In this document: positions 41,955-50,236 of the stretch, in pieces
Numbering within the stretch: the first letter of the stretch is position 1
Layout: each line of letters begins with the position of its first letter
Assembly: GCA_023389195.1 (NCBI GenBank)
Contig: JAEWET010000004.1
Location: 36,452-100,451, forward strand
From: Aliihoeflea sp023389195
GTDB lineage: Bacteria; Pseudomonadota; Alphaproteobacteria; Rhizobiales; Rhizobiaceae
Direction: 5' to 3'
Length of the DNA: 64,000 bases
Program-made: the position numbers and the translations under genes
The notes under the pieces: generated by a model
What the model saw: only the letters and a program-made list of their open reading frames with translations
The model's database searches: none
What the model was told of the DNA's origin: nothing

Positions 41955-43322
41955 TCACCGGCGTCGCTCGAGCCGGCTTCGCAGGAAGATGGCGACTGCG
42001 TTCAGGCTGATCATCAGGGCGAGAAGAACGATGATTGCCGCCGAGGTTCGTGCCTCGAAGAAATTGCGGTTCTCATTGCCCTGCCACAGATAGATCTGCA
42101 CCGGCAGTGCCGACGACTGGTCGAAGGGAGATCCCGGCACGGCGGCCACGAAGGCGTTCATGCCGATCAGCAGAAGCGGAGCCGTCTCGCCCAGCGCCTG
42201 TGCCACGCCGATGATGGTGGCCGTCAGGATGCCCGGATATGTCACCGGCAGCACATGGTGAAAAACCATCTGCGTGCGCGATGCACCGAGCCCCAATGCC
42301 GCTTGCCGCAGCGATGGCGGAACGGCCCTCAGCGCCGACCGCGTCGCGATGATGATCGTCGGCAGCGTCATCAGCGTAAGGACCAGACCGCCGACGATGG
42401 GAGCCGACAGGGGAAGGCGGAAATAGTTGATGAATACGGCCGCACCCAGCAGACCGAACACGATCGACGGCACGGCGGCGAGATTGTTGATGTTGACCTC
42501 GATCAGGTCGGTCAGGCGGTTCTTCGGGGCGAACTCTTCAAGATAGATCGCGCTTGCCACGCCGATCGGGACCGCCAGGACGATGACGACCAGCATCATG
42601 TAGAGCGAGCCCATGAACGCGCCGGCAAGGCCTGCACTTGCGGGCGCCGAACGCGAGTCCACGTTGGTGAAGATGTGCCAGGCGAAGGCCATCCTGATCT
42701 GCCCGTCTTCGTAGAGACGATCGGCAAGGGCACGCGCATCCGCCGAAAGCTGCTGCTGCGCGTCCGGAAGGTCGCGGTTGATGTTGCCCTTCAACCAGTT
42801 GTCGGCATTCGCCGAGGCGAGGAGCCTCATCTCGACGGTTTGGCCGGCCAGTGCCGGATCGGCGACGAACGCGTCCCGCAACTTGAAGCGCTCTCCATTG
42901 TCGATGATCGACTGAAGATCGCGCGGTGCGATCTGAGTATCGCCGGTCAACTCGCGGACGGATTGCTCGATGATGCTGTTCCAGTTGAGCATCGTCGCGT
43001 CGCGCTGCCAGCGCAGGTCGGCAGCACGCAGGTCGGCAGGCGACTGGCCGTCCTGAAGCGTCGGACGCGGGTCGATATCGAGGAGTTCGGCGTCGAACGT
43101 GATCGGGATTGTCAAGGTCGCTTGCGTGAAAGCGGGCAGGCCCTTGGACAGGATCATGGAGAACAGAATGACCACGAAAGCAAGCGCGGCGCCGATTGCG
43201 AGGAGGCCGTAGAGGCGGAACCGCCGCTCGCGTCCGTGCCGGCGCGCCAGCCCGCTACGAATTTTCGACAGACGGGCCTGGTTCTCGGCCTGTTCGGTGG
43301 ATACCGGAGATTGGTTGGCCAT
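41955..43322 (-). CDS. pstA: phosphate ABC permease PstA, long form with periplasmic domain
   Basis: 455 residues, much longer than E. coli PstA (296). Helix 1 (about 38-60) is followed by about 170 extra residues (65-235), expected to be periplasmic, which correspond to the DUF3333 extension of alphaproteobacterial PstA, and then the permease domain with EAA loop ALGLGASRTQMVFHHVLP. The conserved Pst permease segments LETAPLLLIGMNAF-like (here GETAPLLLIGMNAF) and NNLAAVPSIVFGLLG are present. Two bases after pstC. Confidence 0.93.
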   Translation of the reverse strand: MANQSPVSTEQAENQARLSKIRSGLARRHGRERRFRLYGLLAIGAALAFVVILFSMILSKGLPAFTQATLTIPITFDAELLDIDPRPTLQDGQSPADLRAADLRWQRDATMLNWNSIIEQSVRELTGDTQIAPRDLQSIIDNGERFKLRDAFVADPALAGQTVEMRLLASANADNWLKGNINRDLPDAQQQLSADARALADRLYEDGQIRMAFAWHIFTNVDSRSAPASAGLAGAFMGSLYMMLVVIVLAVPIGVASAIYLEEFAPKNRLTDLIEVNINNLAAVPSIVFGLLGAAVFINYFRLPLSAPIVGGLVLTLMTLPTIIIATRSALRAVPPSLRQAALGLGASRTQMVFHHVLPVTYPGILTATIIGVAQALGETAPLLLIGMNAFVAAVPGSPFDQSSALPVQIYLWQGNENRNFFEARTSAAIIVLLALMISLNAVAIFLRSRLERRR

Positions 43323-43324
43323 GA

Positions 43325-44698
43325 CTACTCGTACTGCTCCCGGAAGCGGCGCACGATGTAGAGCGCAGCCATGTTGAGGAAGAGGGTCATCACGAAGAGC
43401 GTGAGCCCGAGCGCGAATGCGACGAGCGATTGCGGTGACGCGAAATCCTGGTCGCCGGTGAGCTGGTTGACGATGGTCACGGTCACCGTGGAAATGGGCT
43501 CTCCCGGATTGGCGCGCAGGAACGGGCTGTTGCCGGCCGCAAGGACCACGATCATCGTCTCTCCGATCGCCCGGCTGACGGCGAGAAGAAACGCGCCCAC
43601 GATGCCGGGAAGCGCCGCTGGCAGGATGACCCGCTTGATCGTTTCCGAACGTGTCGCGCCGAGGCCGATCGAACCGTCGATCATTGCCCGCGGAACCTGA
43701 CGAAGAATGTCGTCCGACAGCGACGAAATGAACGGGATGATCATGATTCCCATCACGATGCCGGCCGTCAGGGCGGATGTCGCACGGATGTTGACGCCGA
43801 TCGTCTGCCCGAACGCGGCGAGGAACGGGCCCACCGTGACCAGCGCGAAGAAGCCGTAGACGATGGTGGGAATGCCGGCCAGCACCTCGACCACCGGCTT
43901 GACCAGGCTGCGCATCCGCGGGCTGGCATATTGCGACGTGTAGATTGCGGTCATCAGACCGATGGGGAGGGACACGAACATGGCGATGGCCGCAACCATG
44001 ACCGTACCCCAAAGGAGCGGCAGGAGGCCGTATTCTCCGCTGCCCGCGCCCGTCGTGGAAAAGCGGGGGTTCCAGACCGTGCCGAAGAAGAAGTCGACCG
44101 GGCTGACGAAGGAAAAGAAGCGTGCAGCCTCGAAGACGAGAGAAAGAACGATGCCGAGTGTCGTCAGGATCGCGACTGCCGAACAGGCCAGCAGCAGGTA
44201 GCGGACGATGCGCTCGACCTCGTTGCGCGCCTGCAGGCGGACGGCGATACGCTTGCGCGCGAACAGGAGCGAGACAGCGGCGAATGCCGCAGCGGAGCCG
44301 AGCACGGTCGCCGAAGCGAGGTTTTGAAACTGGCGGAACGCAGCCCCGGCCGCCATCTCGTAGGGCTGGACTTCGCCGGCGACACCGGTACCCGAGGCGA
44401 TCGCCCGCACGCGCTGGACGGCCGACTGAACGATATTGCCCCCCTGATCGACGATCTCGGCGGGCAAGTTCATGACGATGTAGGCGCGCGAAGCGGCCGA
44501 GCCGAATAGCGCCCAGAGCGCCAGGATGACGAGCGCCGGTGCAATCGTCCAGATTGCCACGAGTGAGCCATGATAGGGCGGCCGCGAGTGCAGTCGCGTG
44601 GCTTCAGGTGTCGCAAGCTTGCGGCTGACCGCCCAGCCCTGCTGATAGGCGATACTCAGGAGAGCCAGCAATAGAGCGATCGTGAGAAGGCTGTACAT
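43325..44698 (-). CDS. pstC: phosphate ABC permease PstC, long form
   Basis: 457 residues versus about 320 in E. coli. Two N-terminal helices and a loop (about 1-150) precede the permease domain, as usual in alphaproteobacteria. EAA loop SIGLGATRSETIKRVILP, PVVEVLAGIPTIVYGFFAL and SRAIGETMIVVLAAG are PstC signatures. It follows pstS by 110 bases that hold a strong hairpin. Confidence 0.93.
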   Translation of the reverse strand: MYSLLTIALLLALLSIAYQQGWAVSRKLATPEATRLHSRPPYHGSLVAIWTIAPALVILALWALFGSAASRAYIVMNLPAEIVDQGGNIVQSAVQRVRAIASGTGVAGEVQPYEMAAGAAFRQFQNLASATVLGSAAAFAAVSLLFARKRIAVRLQARNEVERIVRYLLLACSAVAILTTLGIVLSLVFEAARFFSFVSPVDFFFGTVWNPRFSTTGAGSGEYGLLPLLWGTVMVAAIAMFVSLPIGLMTAIYTSQYASPRMRSLVKPVVEVLAGIPTIVYGFFALVTVGPFLAAFGQTIGVNIRATSALTAGIVMGIMIIPFISSLSDDILRQVPRAMIDGSIGLGATRSETIKRVILPAALPGIVGAFLLAVSRAIGETMIVVLAAGNSPFLRANPGEPISTVTVTIVNQLTGDQDFASPQSLVAFALGLTLFVMTLFLNMAALYIVRRFREQYE

Positions 44699-44762
44699 GA
44701 TTTGACCTGGTTATCGAGGTCCGTTTCATCGAACGTCCGGCCGCACTGGCCGGTCAACGCCG

Positions 44763-44790
44763 GCAGGGGCCTCCCGAAGGTGGCCCCTGC
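44763..44790 (-). other. intercistronic hairpin between pstS and pstC
   Basis: GCAGGGGCC and GGCCCCTGC form a perfect 9-bp stem with a 10-base loop. No T run follows, and pstC starts 65 bases further on. It probably protects pstS mRNA and lowers read-through so that the binding protein is made in excess. The stem has the same position in the operon as the xylF-xylH hairpins. Confidence 0.78.
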
Positions 44791-44808
44791 GGCTTTGCGG
44801 GTGGAAGC

Positions 44809-45849
44809 CTATTCGATTTCCGAAGCCTCGAGCGCGTCGCCCGCGTCGAAAGCGGCAAGCACTTCAGCCGTTTCTTCTTCCGGTGCCGGGATCATGCCGG
44901 TAGCCTCGAGAGCCCCGCCCGCACCGGCCATCTGGTCAGACAGGAAGAAGGCGACATATTCCTCGATGCCGGGAATGGTGCCGATGTGCTCGCCCTTGAC
45001 GTAGAAATAGAGCGGACGCGACACCGGATATTCACCCGATGCGATGGTTTCGAGCGACGGGGTGACGCCCGACATGGTCGCGACCTTCAAAGTGTCGCGG
45101 TTCTGGTCGTAGAAGGACAGGCCGAAGACGCCGACGGTGTCGGGATTGGACTGCAGGCGGGCGAGCGTCTCGGTGTAGTCGCCGGCGATCTCGATCACGA
45201 CGTCCTGACGAAGCGCCGTGCACGCCGCTTCCATCGCCTCTTCTTCCATCTCGGGCAGTTCGGCTGCCTCGCAACCGGCCACGAGAACGCGCTCTTCGAA
45301 GACTTCGCGCGTGCCGTGATTGGAGGCGGGAATGGCAACGGCGATCGGCTGGTTCGGCAGCGAAGCGTCGATCTCGTTCCAGTTCGCGTAGGTGTTTGCG
45401 ACCATCTCGCCGTCGACCGGCACCTGCGCGGCGATCGCCTTGAAGATGTGAACCGGCTCAAGAGCGAAATCTTCCTTGTCGGCAGAAACGGCAAAGACGA
45501 TGCCGTCATATCCGATCTGGATTTCACGGATGTCGCTCACGCCATTGCCGTTGCAGGCCTCGATCTCGCCGGCGCGGATGCGGCGCGAGGAGTTGGCGAT
45601 GTCGATCGTGTTCTCGCCGACGCCTTCGCAGAACTGGCGCAGACCACCGCCCGAACCGCCGGAACCGACGACCGGCGTGTTGAACTCGGGGAAGGCGTTG
45701 CCGAATTCCTCGGCGACGATCGAGGCGAAGGGCAGAACCGTCGACGAGCCGGCGATCTGGATGGTGTCGCGCGACTGCGCGGCGGCGACGCCGGCGGACG
45801 CGGCGATGGCGAGTGCTGCGGCGGAAGCCGCGAGAATGACTTTGTTCAT
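44809..45849 (-). CDS. pstS: phosphate-binding protein PstS
   Basis: 346 residues. Sec signal peptide (cleavage after about residue 24, GVAAA|QSRD). Phosphate-binding loops are visible in IQIAGSSTVLPFA, GSGGSGGGLRQFCEG and DIANSSRRIRAGE. The protein belongs to the longer PstS class common in alphaproteobacteria. The ATG at 45849 has AGGAG 7 bases upstream; an in-frame GTG at 45858 is less likely because it overlaps that site. A Pho box lies upstream. Confidence 0.94.
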   Translation of the reverse strand: MNKVILAASAAALAIAASAGVAAAQSRDTIQIAGSSTVLPFASIVAEEFGNAFPEFNTPVVGSGGSGGGLRQFCEGVGENTIDIANSSRRIRAGEIEACNGNGVSDIREIQIGYDGIVFAVSADKEDFALEPVHIFKAIAAQVPVDGEMVANTYANWNEIDASLPNQPIAVAIPASNHGTREVFEERVLVAGCEAAELPEMEEEAMEAACTALRQDVVIEIAGDYTETLARLQSNPDTVGVFGLSFYDQNRDTLKVATMSGVTPSLETIASGEYPVSRPLYFYVKGEHIGTIPGIEEYVAFFLSDQMAGAGGALEATGMIPAPEEETAEVLAAFDAGDALEASEIE

Positions 45850-45923
45850 GGAGCCCACTCCTGTTCAGAATTGTCTTCTGCTGCGCCGTCTGAAGGCGAC
45901 GCGAGTGGCAATACCGGCCCTAT

Positions 45924-45941
45924 GTAACAGTTGGATGACAG
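45924..45941 (-). promoter_or_regulatory. Pho box (PhoB-binding site) upstream of pstS
   Basis: Read towards pstS the site is CTGTCAT-CCAA-CTGTTAC: two 7-base repeats with 11-base spacing, close to the CTGTCAT/CTGTCAC consensus. It ends about 75 bases before the pstS start, where an activator-bound -35 element is expected. PhoB from the same operon should bind it under phosphate limitation. Confidence 0.87.
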
Positions 45942-46234
45942 TTTGATGTCGGCTTGACGAAGCGGCCGGGAATAGGCGTCAAGCGCAACGAAATCCGAAA
46001 AGTCGGCTAAGGGGAGAGGCCGAAAAAGCCGGACGGAAAGGCAACGCCTTCGAGCCGAAACGCTACCGACGCCTGCATTCGCAGAGAACGATCCTTAGTT
46101 GGGGCACAGACAGACCAATCCAACGTCGGCGGCAGCACTTCCCGTCCGGAAACTCGGAAAATATCGAATTCCGATCACGCAATCTTTCAATGACGCAACC
46201 ATGCAGCGGTATGGTGCGATCACACCATATACGC
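45942..46234. other. intergenic region between hybrid kinase and pstS
   Basis: With the pstS leader, 385 bases (45850-46234) separate the kinase stop from the pstS start. Apart from the Pho box I see no gene. A small inverted repeat, TATGGTG-CGATCA-CACCATA (46210-46229), stands just past the kinase stop and may mark its transcript end, but it lacks a T run. The rest is unremarkable. Confidence 0.5.
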
Positions 46235-49153
46235 TCAGTTCACGCCGATTTCCCGCGTCATCTCGCGATCAAGCCACGAAGCGATCTTGTCCGCAAGAGC
46301 CTTGGGGCTGACGGGCTTCGGCAGGTAGTCGTCCATGCCGGCCTCCAGACAGCGCTCACGGTCGCCCTTGAGTGCGTGCGCGGTGACCCCGATGATGGGC
46401 ACCGGCTGTTCCGACGCACCGATCGCCCGGATCGCGCGCGTCGCTTCCAGCCCATCCATGACCGGCATCGACACGTCCATCAGGATCAGCCGCGCGCCCG
46501 TTTCCCGATAGCGCTCAAGCGCCAGCCGGCCATTGCCGACGATGGCGAAATTCAGCCCGATCTCTTCCAGTATCTGACGGAAGACAAGCTGGTTCACCTC
46601 GTTGTCCTCGGCCACCAGCACATCGAGCGCAGGCCGGTCGCCTTGCGCTTCCGCGATGCGCGCCGGCGCGGCCGGCGGCGGCGTCGCGGACCTGACGCCG
46701 ATCGGCACCACGACATTCGGCACGGCCGAGCGCCGCCGCTGGATGGTGTCGACGAGCGTCTTGAGCAGCACTGCCGAACGCGCCGGCTTGATGAGCTGCG
46801 CCTCGATGCCGAGTTCGCGTCCCGGAGCGCCTGTGACCGCCTGGTCGACGGAACTCAGGAGAAGGATCGGCGTGCGCGCGATCTCCGCGGTCTGGCGAAT
46901 GATGCGGGCGGCATCGACGCCGGTCATTTCGGGCATCTGGTAGTCGAGGATGACGCAATCGACGTCGAGCCCGCGCCGTGCCGCCTCGGTCAGGACCGCG
47001 ATGCCTTCAGCCGCGCTCGTCGCCGCGCAGGCGTCGAATTCCCAGCCCTGCATCTGCTCCAGCAGGATCGAGCGGTTGATCGGGTTGTCGTCGATGATCA
47101 GCACCCGCGCACCGCGTACGTCGAGCGCCGGGGAGCGCTGCTGCGTGTTGTCTTCGGCATGGGGAAGGTCGATGGTGAACCAGAAGCGCGAGCCCTGCCC
47201 TTCCGTGCTCTCGACGTCGATCGCGCCGTCCATCAGCGCGACCAGCCGCGACGAAATGGCGAGGCCGAGCCCGGTTCCCTCGTGCCGCCGGGTCGACGAC
47301 GCATCGACCTGGCTGAATTTCTCGAAGACCAAGGCCAGCTTGTCGGCCGGAATGCCCATGCCGGTATCGGTTACGGAAATGGTGAGACAGGTGCCGGATT
47401 CGGACGCGACGCCGCTGACATCGACGAGAACGTGCCCGGTATCGGTGAACTTGACGGCATTTCCCATCAGATTGGTCACGATCTGGCGAATGCGCCCGCC
47501 GTCCCCGACGAAGCGACGCTTCAGCCCCGGCGCGAACCGGACGATCATCTCGAGGTCCTTCTCCTTCGCCCGCGTCGAGACGAGCGTCGCGACGTCCTCG
47601 ATCGCCTCGGCGAGGTCGAAAGGCGACGGGTCGAGCGCGAGCTGGCCCGCGTCGATCTTGGAGAAGTCGAGAATGTCGTTGATGATGGTCAGCAGCGCAT
47701 TGCCGGATTTGACGATGATGTCGGCGAACGTCTTCTGCTTGGCGTCGAGATCGGTCTTCCAGAGAAGTTCGGCCATGCCGAGAACGCCGTTCATGGGCGT
47801 CCTGATTTCGTGGCTCATATTGGCGAGGAATTCGGACTTGGCGCGATCGGCCAGCTCTGCCTTGTGCTGGGCGTCCTCCAGTTCCGCCTCGCGGCGCTTC
47901 ATCGCGGTGATGTCGAAATAGGAGACGAGCCGCCGCCCGCCGGAAAGCGGCGTCACCGAATAGATCATGGTGCAACCGTCGGCGCGGGTGAACTCGCGCG
48001 GCGGCACGTCGCCGGACGCGATCTGCGCCAGCCGTTCCTCGACATAGGTCGCCCAGGCTTCGTCGTCGACGTCGTAGATGCCGTTGCGCCGGCTGACTTC
48101 CATCATGTGGCGTGCATGCGAGCCGACCGGTATCTCTTCCGGTTTCGTATGCCAGAGCCGGTAATAGGCTTCGTTGATGATCTCGGTGTTGAGATCGCCG
48201 TCGAGCACGACCACGCCAAGGTCCATCGTGTCGAGCGTGCGCTGCAGGTCGGCATAAAGGCTTTCGGCCCGGTCGCGGGCCACGGCCAGTTCGCGCTCGC
48301 GCTGCTTGTGGTCCGTGATGTCGGCGACGATGCCGACGCGGTCGCCATTGGCGGTCACCTGATCGTGGCGGCGCATCCAGCGTCCGTTGGGCATCGGGAA
48401 TTCGACTTCGTGATCGACCAGCGCTTCCCATCGCGCCACCTGCGTGGCGACCCACCTCGTCGCCGTGCCGCGCGCTTCGGCCATGCCGCCCCGCTCCGCA
48501 AGCTCGCTGAACAGCTCCCTGTAGGTCTTGCCGACCTCGAGCTTGATCATCGAGAATTGTTCCTGCAGCGCCGTGTTGAACGCGACGAGCCGGTCCTCCC
48601 CGTCCCAGAGCACGAAGCCGTCCGGCAGCGCGTCGATGGCCGATTGCAAGCGCCCCTGCGCCTCCAGAGCCTCGCCCTTTGCCCTTTCCAGTTCGGCCTC
48701 GCGCGCCATCACCGAGGTGATGTCGGTGCAAACCCCGATCGTGCCGCCATCCTCGGTGCGGATTTCGCGGTGGATGACATGCCGCCTGTCGCGAAAGACG
48801 AGTTGCATCTCGAAGCTGGGTCCGCTGCGCTGGGCGAGCACATGCGCCCTGAGGTCGGCCGGATCGGCATCGCCGATCTCCCAGACACGGCGCTCGATGG
48901 CGGCGTCGAGCAGATCGGCAAGCTGCACGCCCGGACGGATGAAATCGGCGATCGGGGCGTAAAGCGCGACCATCGCGTCGTTGTAGTGGACGAGGCGGTC
49001 GTTGCGATCATAGTAGCAGAACGCGTCGCTCATCACGTTGAGGCCGGCCATCAGCCGGCCCGCATGCGCGCGCTCGTCGCCATTCATGGTCGGAACGGAC
49101 TCTGCGCCTCGCGCCACCGCCTTCGCCAAAACTCCGTCAATTCCCACGAGCAT
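46235..49153 (-). CDS. PAS-rich hybrid sensor histidine kinase with two receivers
   Basis: 972 residues, no membrane helix, so cytosolic. Three PAS-like domains (about 30-150, 170-295 and 310-425; each ends in a D-I-T-like linker such as VCTDITSVMAREAELE) precede HisKA with phospho-His near 446 (FLANMSHEIRTPMNG), a complete HATPase (NLMGNAVKFTDTG, DTGMGIPADKL), receiver 1 (about 684-800, Asp near 734 in VILDYQMPEMTG) and receiver 2 (about 845-960, Asp near 893 in LILMDVSMPVMDG). All catalytic residues are intact. No Hpt domain, so a separate phosphotransferase is needed. The start is uncertain: an ATG at 49087 would also fit. Signal unknown. Confidence 0.9.
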   Translation of the reverse strand: MLVGIDGVLAKAVARGAESVPTMNGDERAHAGRLMAGLNVMSDAFCYYDRNDRLVHYNDAMVALYAPIADFIRPGVQLADLLDAAIERRVWEIGDADPADLRAHVLAQRSGPSFEMQLVFRDRRHVIHREIRTEDGGTIGVCTDITSVMAREAELERAKGEALEAQGRLQSAIDALPDGFVLWDGEDRLVAFNTALQEQFSMIKLEVGKTYRELFSELAERGGMAEARGTATRWVATQVARWEALVDHEVEFPMPNGRWMRRHDQVTANGDRVGIVADITDHKQRERELAVARDRAESLYADLQRTLDTMDLGVVVLDGDLNTEIINEAYYRLWHTKPEEIPVGSHARHMMEVSRRNGIYDVDDEAWATYVEERLAQIASGDVPPREFTRADGCTMIYSVTPLSGGRRLVSYFDITAMKRREAELEDAQHKAELADRAKSEFLANMSHEIRTPMNGVLGMAELLWKTDLDAKQKTFADIIVKSGNALLTIINDILDFSKIDAGQLALDPSPFDLAEAIEDVATLVSTRAKEKDLEMIVRFAPGLKRRFVGDGGRIRQIVTNLMGNAVKFTDTGHVLVDVSGVASESGTCLTISVTDTGMGIPADKLALVFEKFSQVDASSTRRHEGTGLGLAISSRLVALMDGAIDVESTEGQGSRFWFTIDLPHAEDNTQQRSPALDVRGARVLIIDDNPINRSILLEQMQGWEFDACAATSAAEGIAVLTEAARRGLDVDCVILDYQMPEMTGVDAARIIRQTAEIARTPILLLSSVDQAVTGAPGRELGIEAQLIKPARSAVLLKTLVDTIQRRRSAVPNVVVPIGVRSATPPPAAPARIAEAQGDRPALDVLVAEDNEVNQLVFRQILEEIGLNFAIVGNGRLALERYRETGARLILMDVSMPVMDGLEATRAIRAIGASEQPVPIIGVTAHALKGDRERCLEAGMDDYLPKPVSPKALADKIASWLDREMTREIGVN

Positions 49154-49285
49154 GCCCCCACATCCCGACGACGCGGCGACACTGCCCGACAGTCACTTAA
49201 CGCGACGCTAAAATGATGAACATGTGGGGTATTTGACGCAAAAACCAGCAAGTGCAGGGTCCAAAGCGACGCGTCTGAAGAAGAT

Positions 49286-49360
49286 TGGTACTCCCAAGGG
49301 GAATCGAACCCCTGTTTTCGCCGTGAGAGGGCGACGTCCTGACCGCTAGACGATGGGAGC
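49286..49360 (-). tRNA. tRNA-Glu (anticodon CTC)
   Basis: 75 bases with encoded CCA. Acceptor arm GCTCCCA/TGGGAGT (G-T at the first pair), D-loop TAGCGGTCAGGA, anticodon stem TCGCC/GGCGA with loop CTCTCAC, so anticodon CTC (49325-49327), and T-arm AGGGGTTCGATTCCCCT. It reads GAG codons. Sequence features match tRNA-Glu throughout. Confidence 0.96.
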
Positions 49361-49373
49361 GTCCAAGTCGCCC

Positions 49374-49401
49374 ATATAGAAGCGAATCCGCGCGAAGGCA
49401 A
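49374..49401 (-). promoter_or_regulatory. promoter of tRNA-Glu
   Basis: Read towards the tRNA, TTGCCT is followed after 16 bases by CTATAT, close to the alphaproteobacterial housekeeping consensus (TTGAC / CTATAT). The -10 ends 13 bases before the tRNA 5' end, so the primary transcript would have only a short leader. Confidence 0.65.
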
Positions 49402-49428
49402 CCGGGTCCGGCGTGACTTTTTTCTGAC

Positions 49429-49821
49429 CTAAGGTCGCGCCGGCTGGATCAGATCGAAGAGATTTCCATAGCAGTCGGCAAAGACCGCAACCTTGCCGTA
49501 GGCTTCGGTGCGCGGCGCCTCGCGAAAGTCGACGCCGCGTGATTTCATCGCCGCATGGTCGGCATCGAAATCGTCCGTTTCGATGAAAAAGCCGACGCGC
49601 CCGCCGGTCTGGTTGCCGACCGCGCCGAGTTGCGCCGCGCCATCGGCCTTTGCCAGCAGGAACGCGCAACCGCCGCCGGCAGGCGCCACGCGCACCCACC
49701 GCTTGTCGTCGCCGAGCCGGACGTCTTCCAGAAGCTTGAAGCCGACGATGTCGACATAATGCGCGATCGCCCTGTCGAAATCGTCGACGACCAGTGTCAC
49801 GGTGGCAAGGCGAAGTGCCAT
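49429..49821 (-). CDS. VOC-family (glyoxalase/dioxygenase-fold) protein
   Basis: 130 residues with two beta-alpha-beta-beta-beta units. LATVTLVVDDFDRAIAHYVDIVGFKLLED is the usual first half; the second, GGRVGFFIETDDFDADHAAMKSRGV, ends with KVAVFADCYGNLFDLIQP. The family includes glyoxalases, epimerases and resistance proteins; metal ligands cannot be assigned with confidence and the substrate is unknown. Its ATG directly follows the stop of the DUF6476 gene, so they are one transcript. Confidence 0.87.
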   Translation of the reverse strand: MALRLATVTLVVDDFDRAIAHYVDIVGFKLLEDVRLGDDKRWVRVAPAGGGCAFLLAKADGAAQLGAVGNQTGGRVGFFIETDDFDADHAAMKSRGVDFREAPRTEAYGKVAVFADCYGNLFDLIQPARP

Positions 49822-50211
49822 CTACTCGCTTACCAGTGCGAAGCGCGCGATGATGCGGGCCGCGGCGATGTCGTAGACGAGGATTTCACGCGCGCCGCCG
49901 AACTCGACGAGCAGCGTCAGCCTGCCGCCGGAAAGCGACTGCGACAGGACGTTCGCCCCTGCCGGCAGAGCAATTTCGCCGGTGATGGTGCTGCCTTCGG
50001 GCGGGAGCGGCAGGCCTGCCGGCGAGGCTTCCTCGGAAGCAGGCTCCGTCGAGACCGCACGGTAGACAAGCGCGCCCACCACGGCCATAAGGGCCAGGAA
50101 CAGAATTCCCAGATTGATGACGACGAAGCGCATCAGCTTGGCGCGCACCTTTTCGACGGCCGGATCGAGCGGCTCGTCTGGGTCGATCGGCTGGGGCGTG
50201 CGCTCGGTCAT
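49822..50211 (-). CDS. DUF6476-like single-pass membrane protein
   Basis: 129 residues from the ATG at 50211. An N-terminal acidic/Pro stretch, one membrane helix (about 33-55) and a small periplasmic beta domain (LTLLVEFGGAREILVYDIAAARI). This fits the small DUF6476 family that sits beside rluD in alphaproteobacteria. GGA lies 9 bases before this ATG; an ATG at 50223 would add four residues with a poorer site. Divergent from rluD with only 25 bases between starts. Confidence 0.7.
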   Translation of the reverse strand: MTERTPQPIDPDEPLDPAVEKVRAKLMRFVVINLGILFLALMAVVGALVYRAVSTEPASEEASPAGLPLPPEGSTITGEIALPAGANVLSQSLSGGRLTLLVEFGGAREILVYDIAAARIIARFALVSE

Positions 50212-50236
50212 AGAGAAATCCATTGGTCACTGCGAA

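Noticed and set aside
46210..46229. Small inverted repeat after the kinase as a rho-independent terminator
   Set aside because: Seven-base AT-containing stem without a T run; only weak support.
46235..49153. Hybrid kinase as PhoR
   Set aside because: PhoR is membrane-bound with one PAS and no receivers; this protein is soluble with three PAS domains and two receivers.
46190..49216. 1008-codon plus-strand open frame
   Set aside because: It is the antisense of the hybrid histidine kinase, whose catalytic motifs are all on the minus strand.
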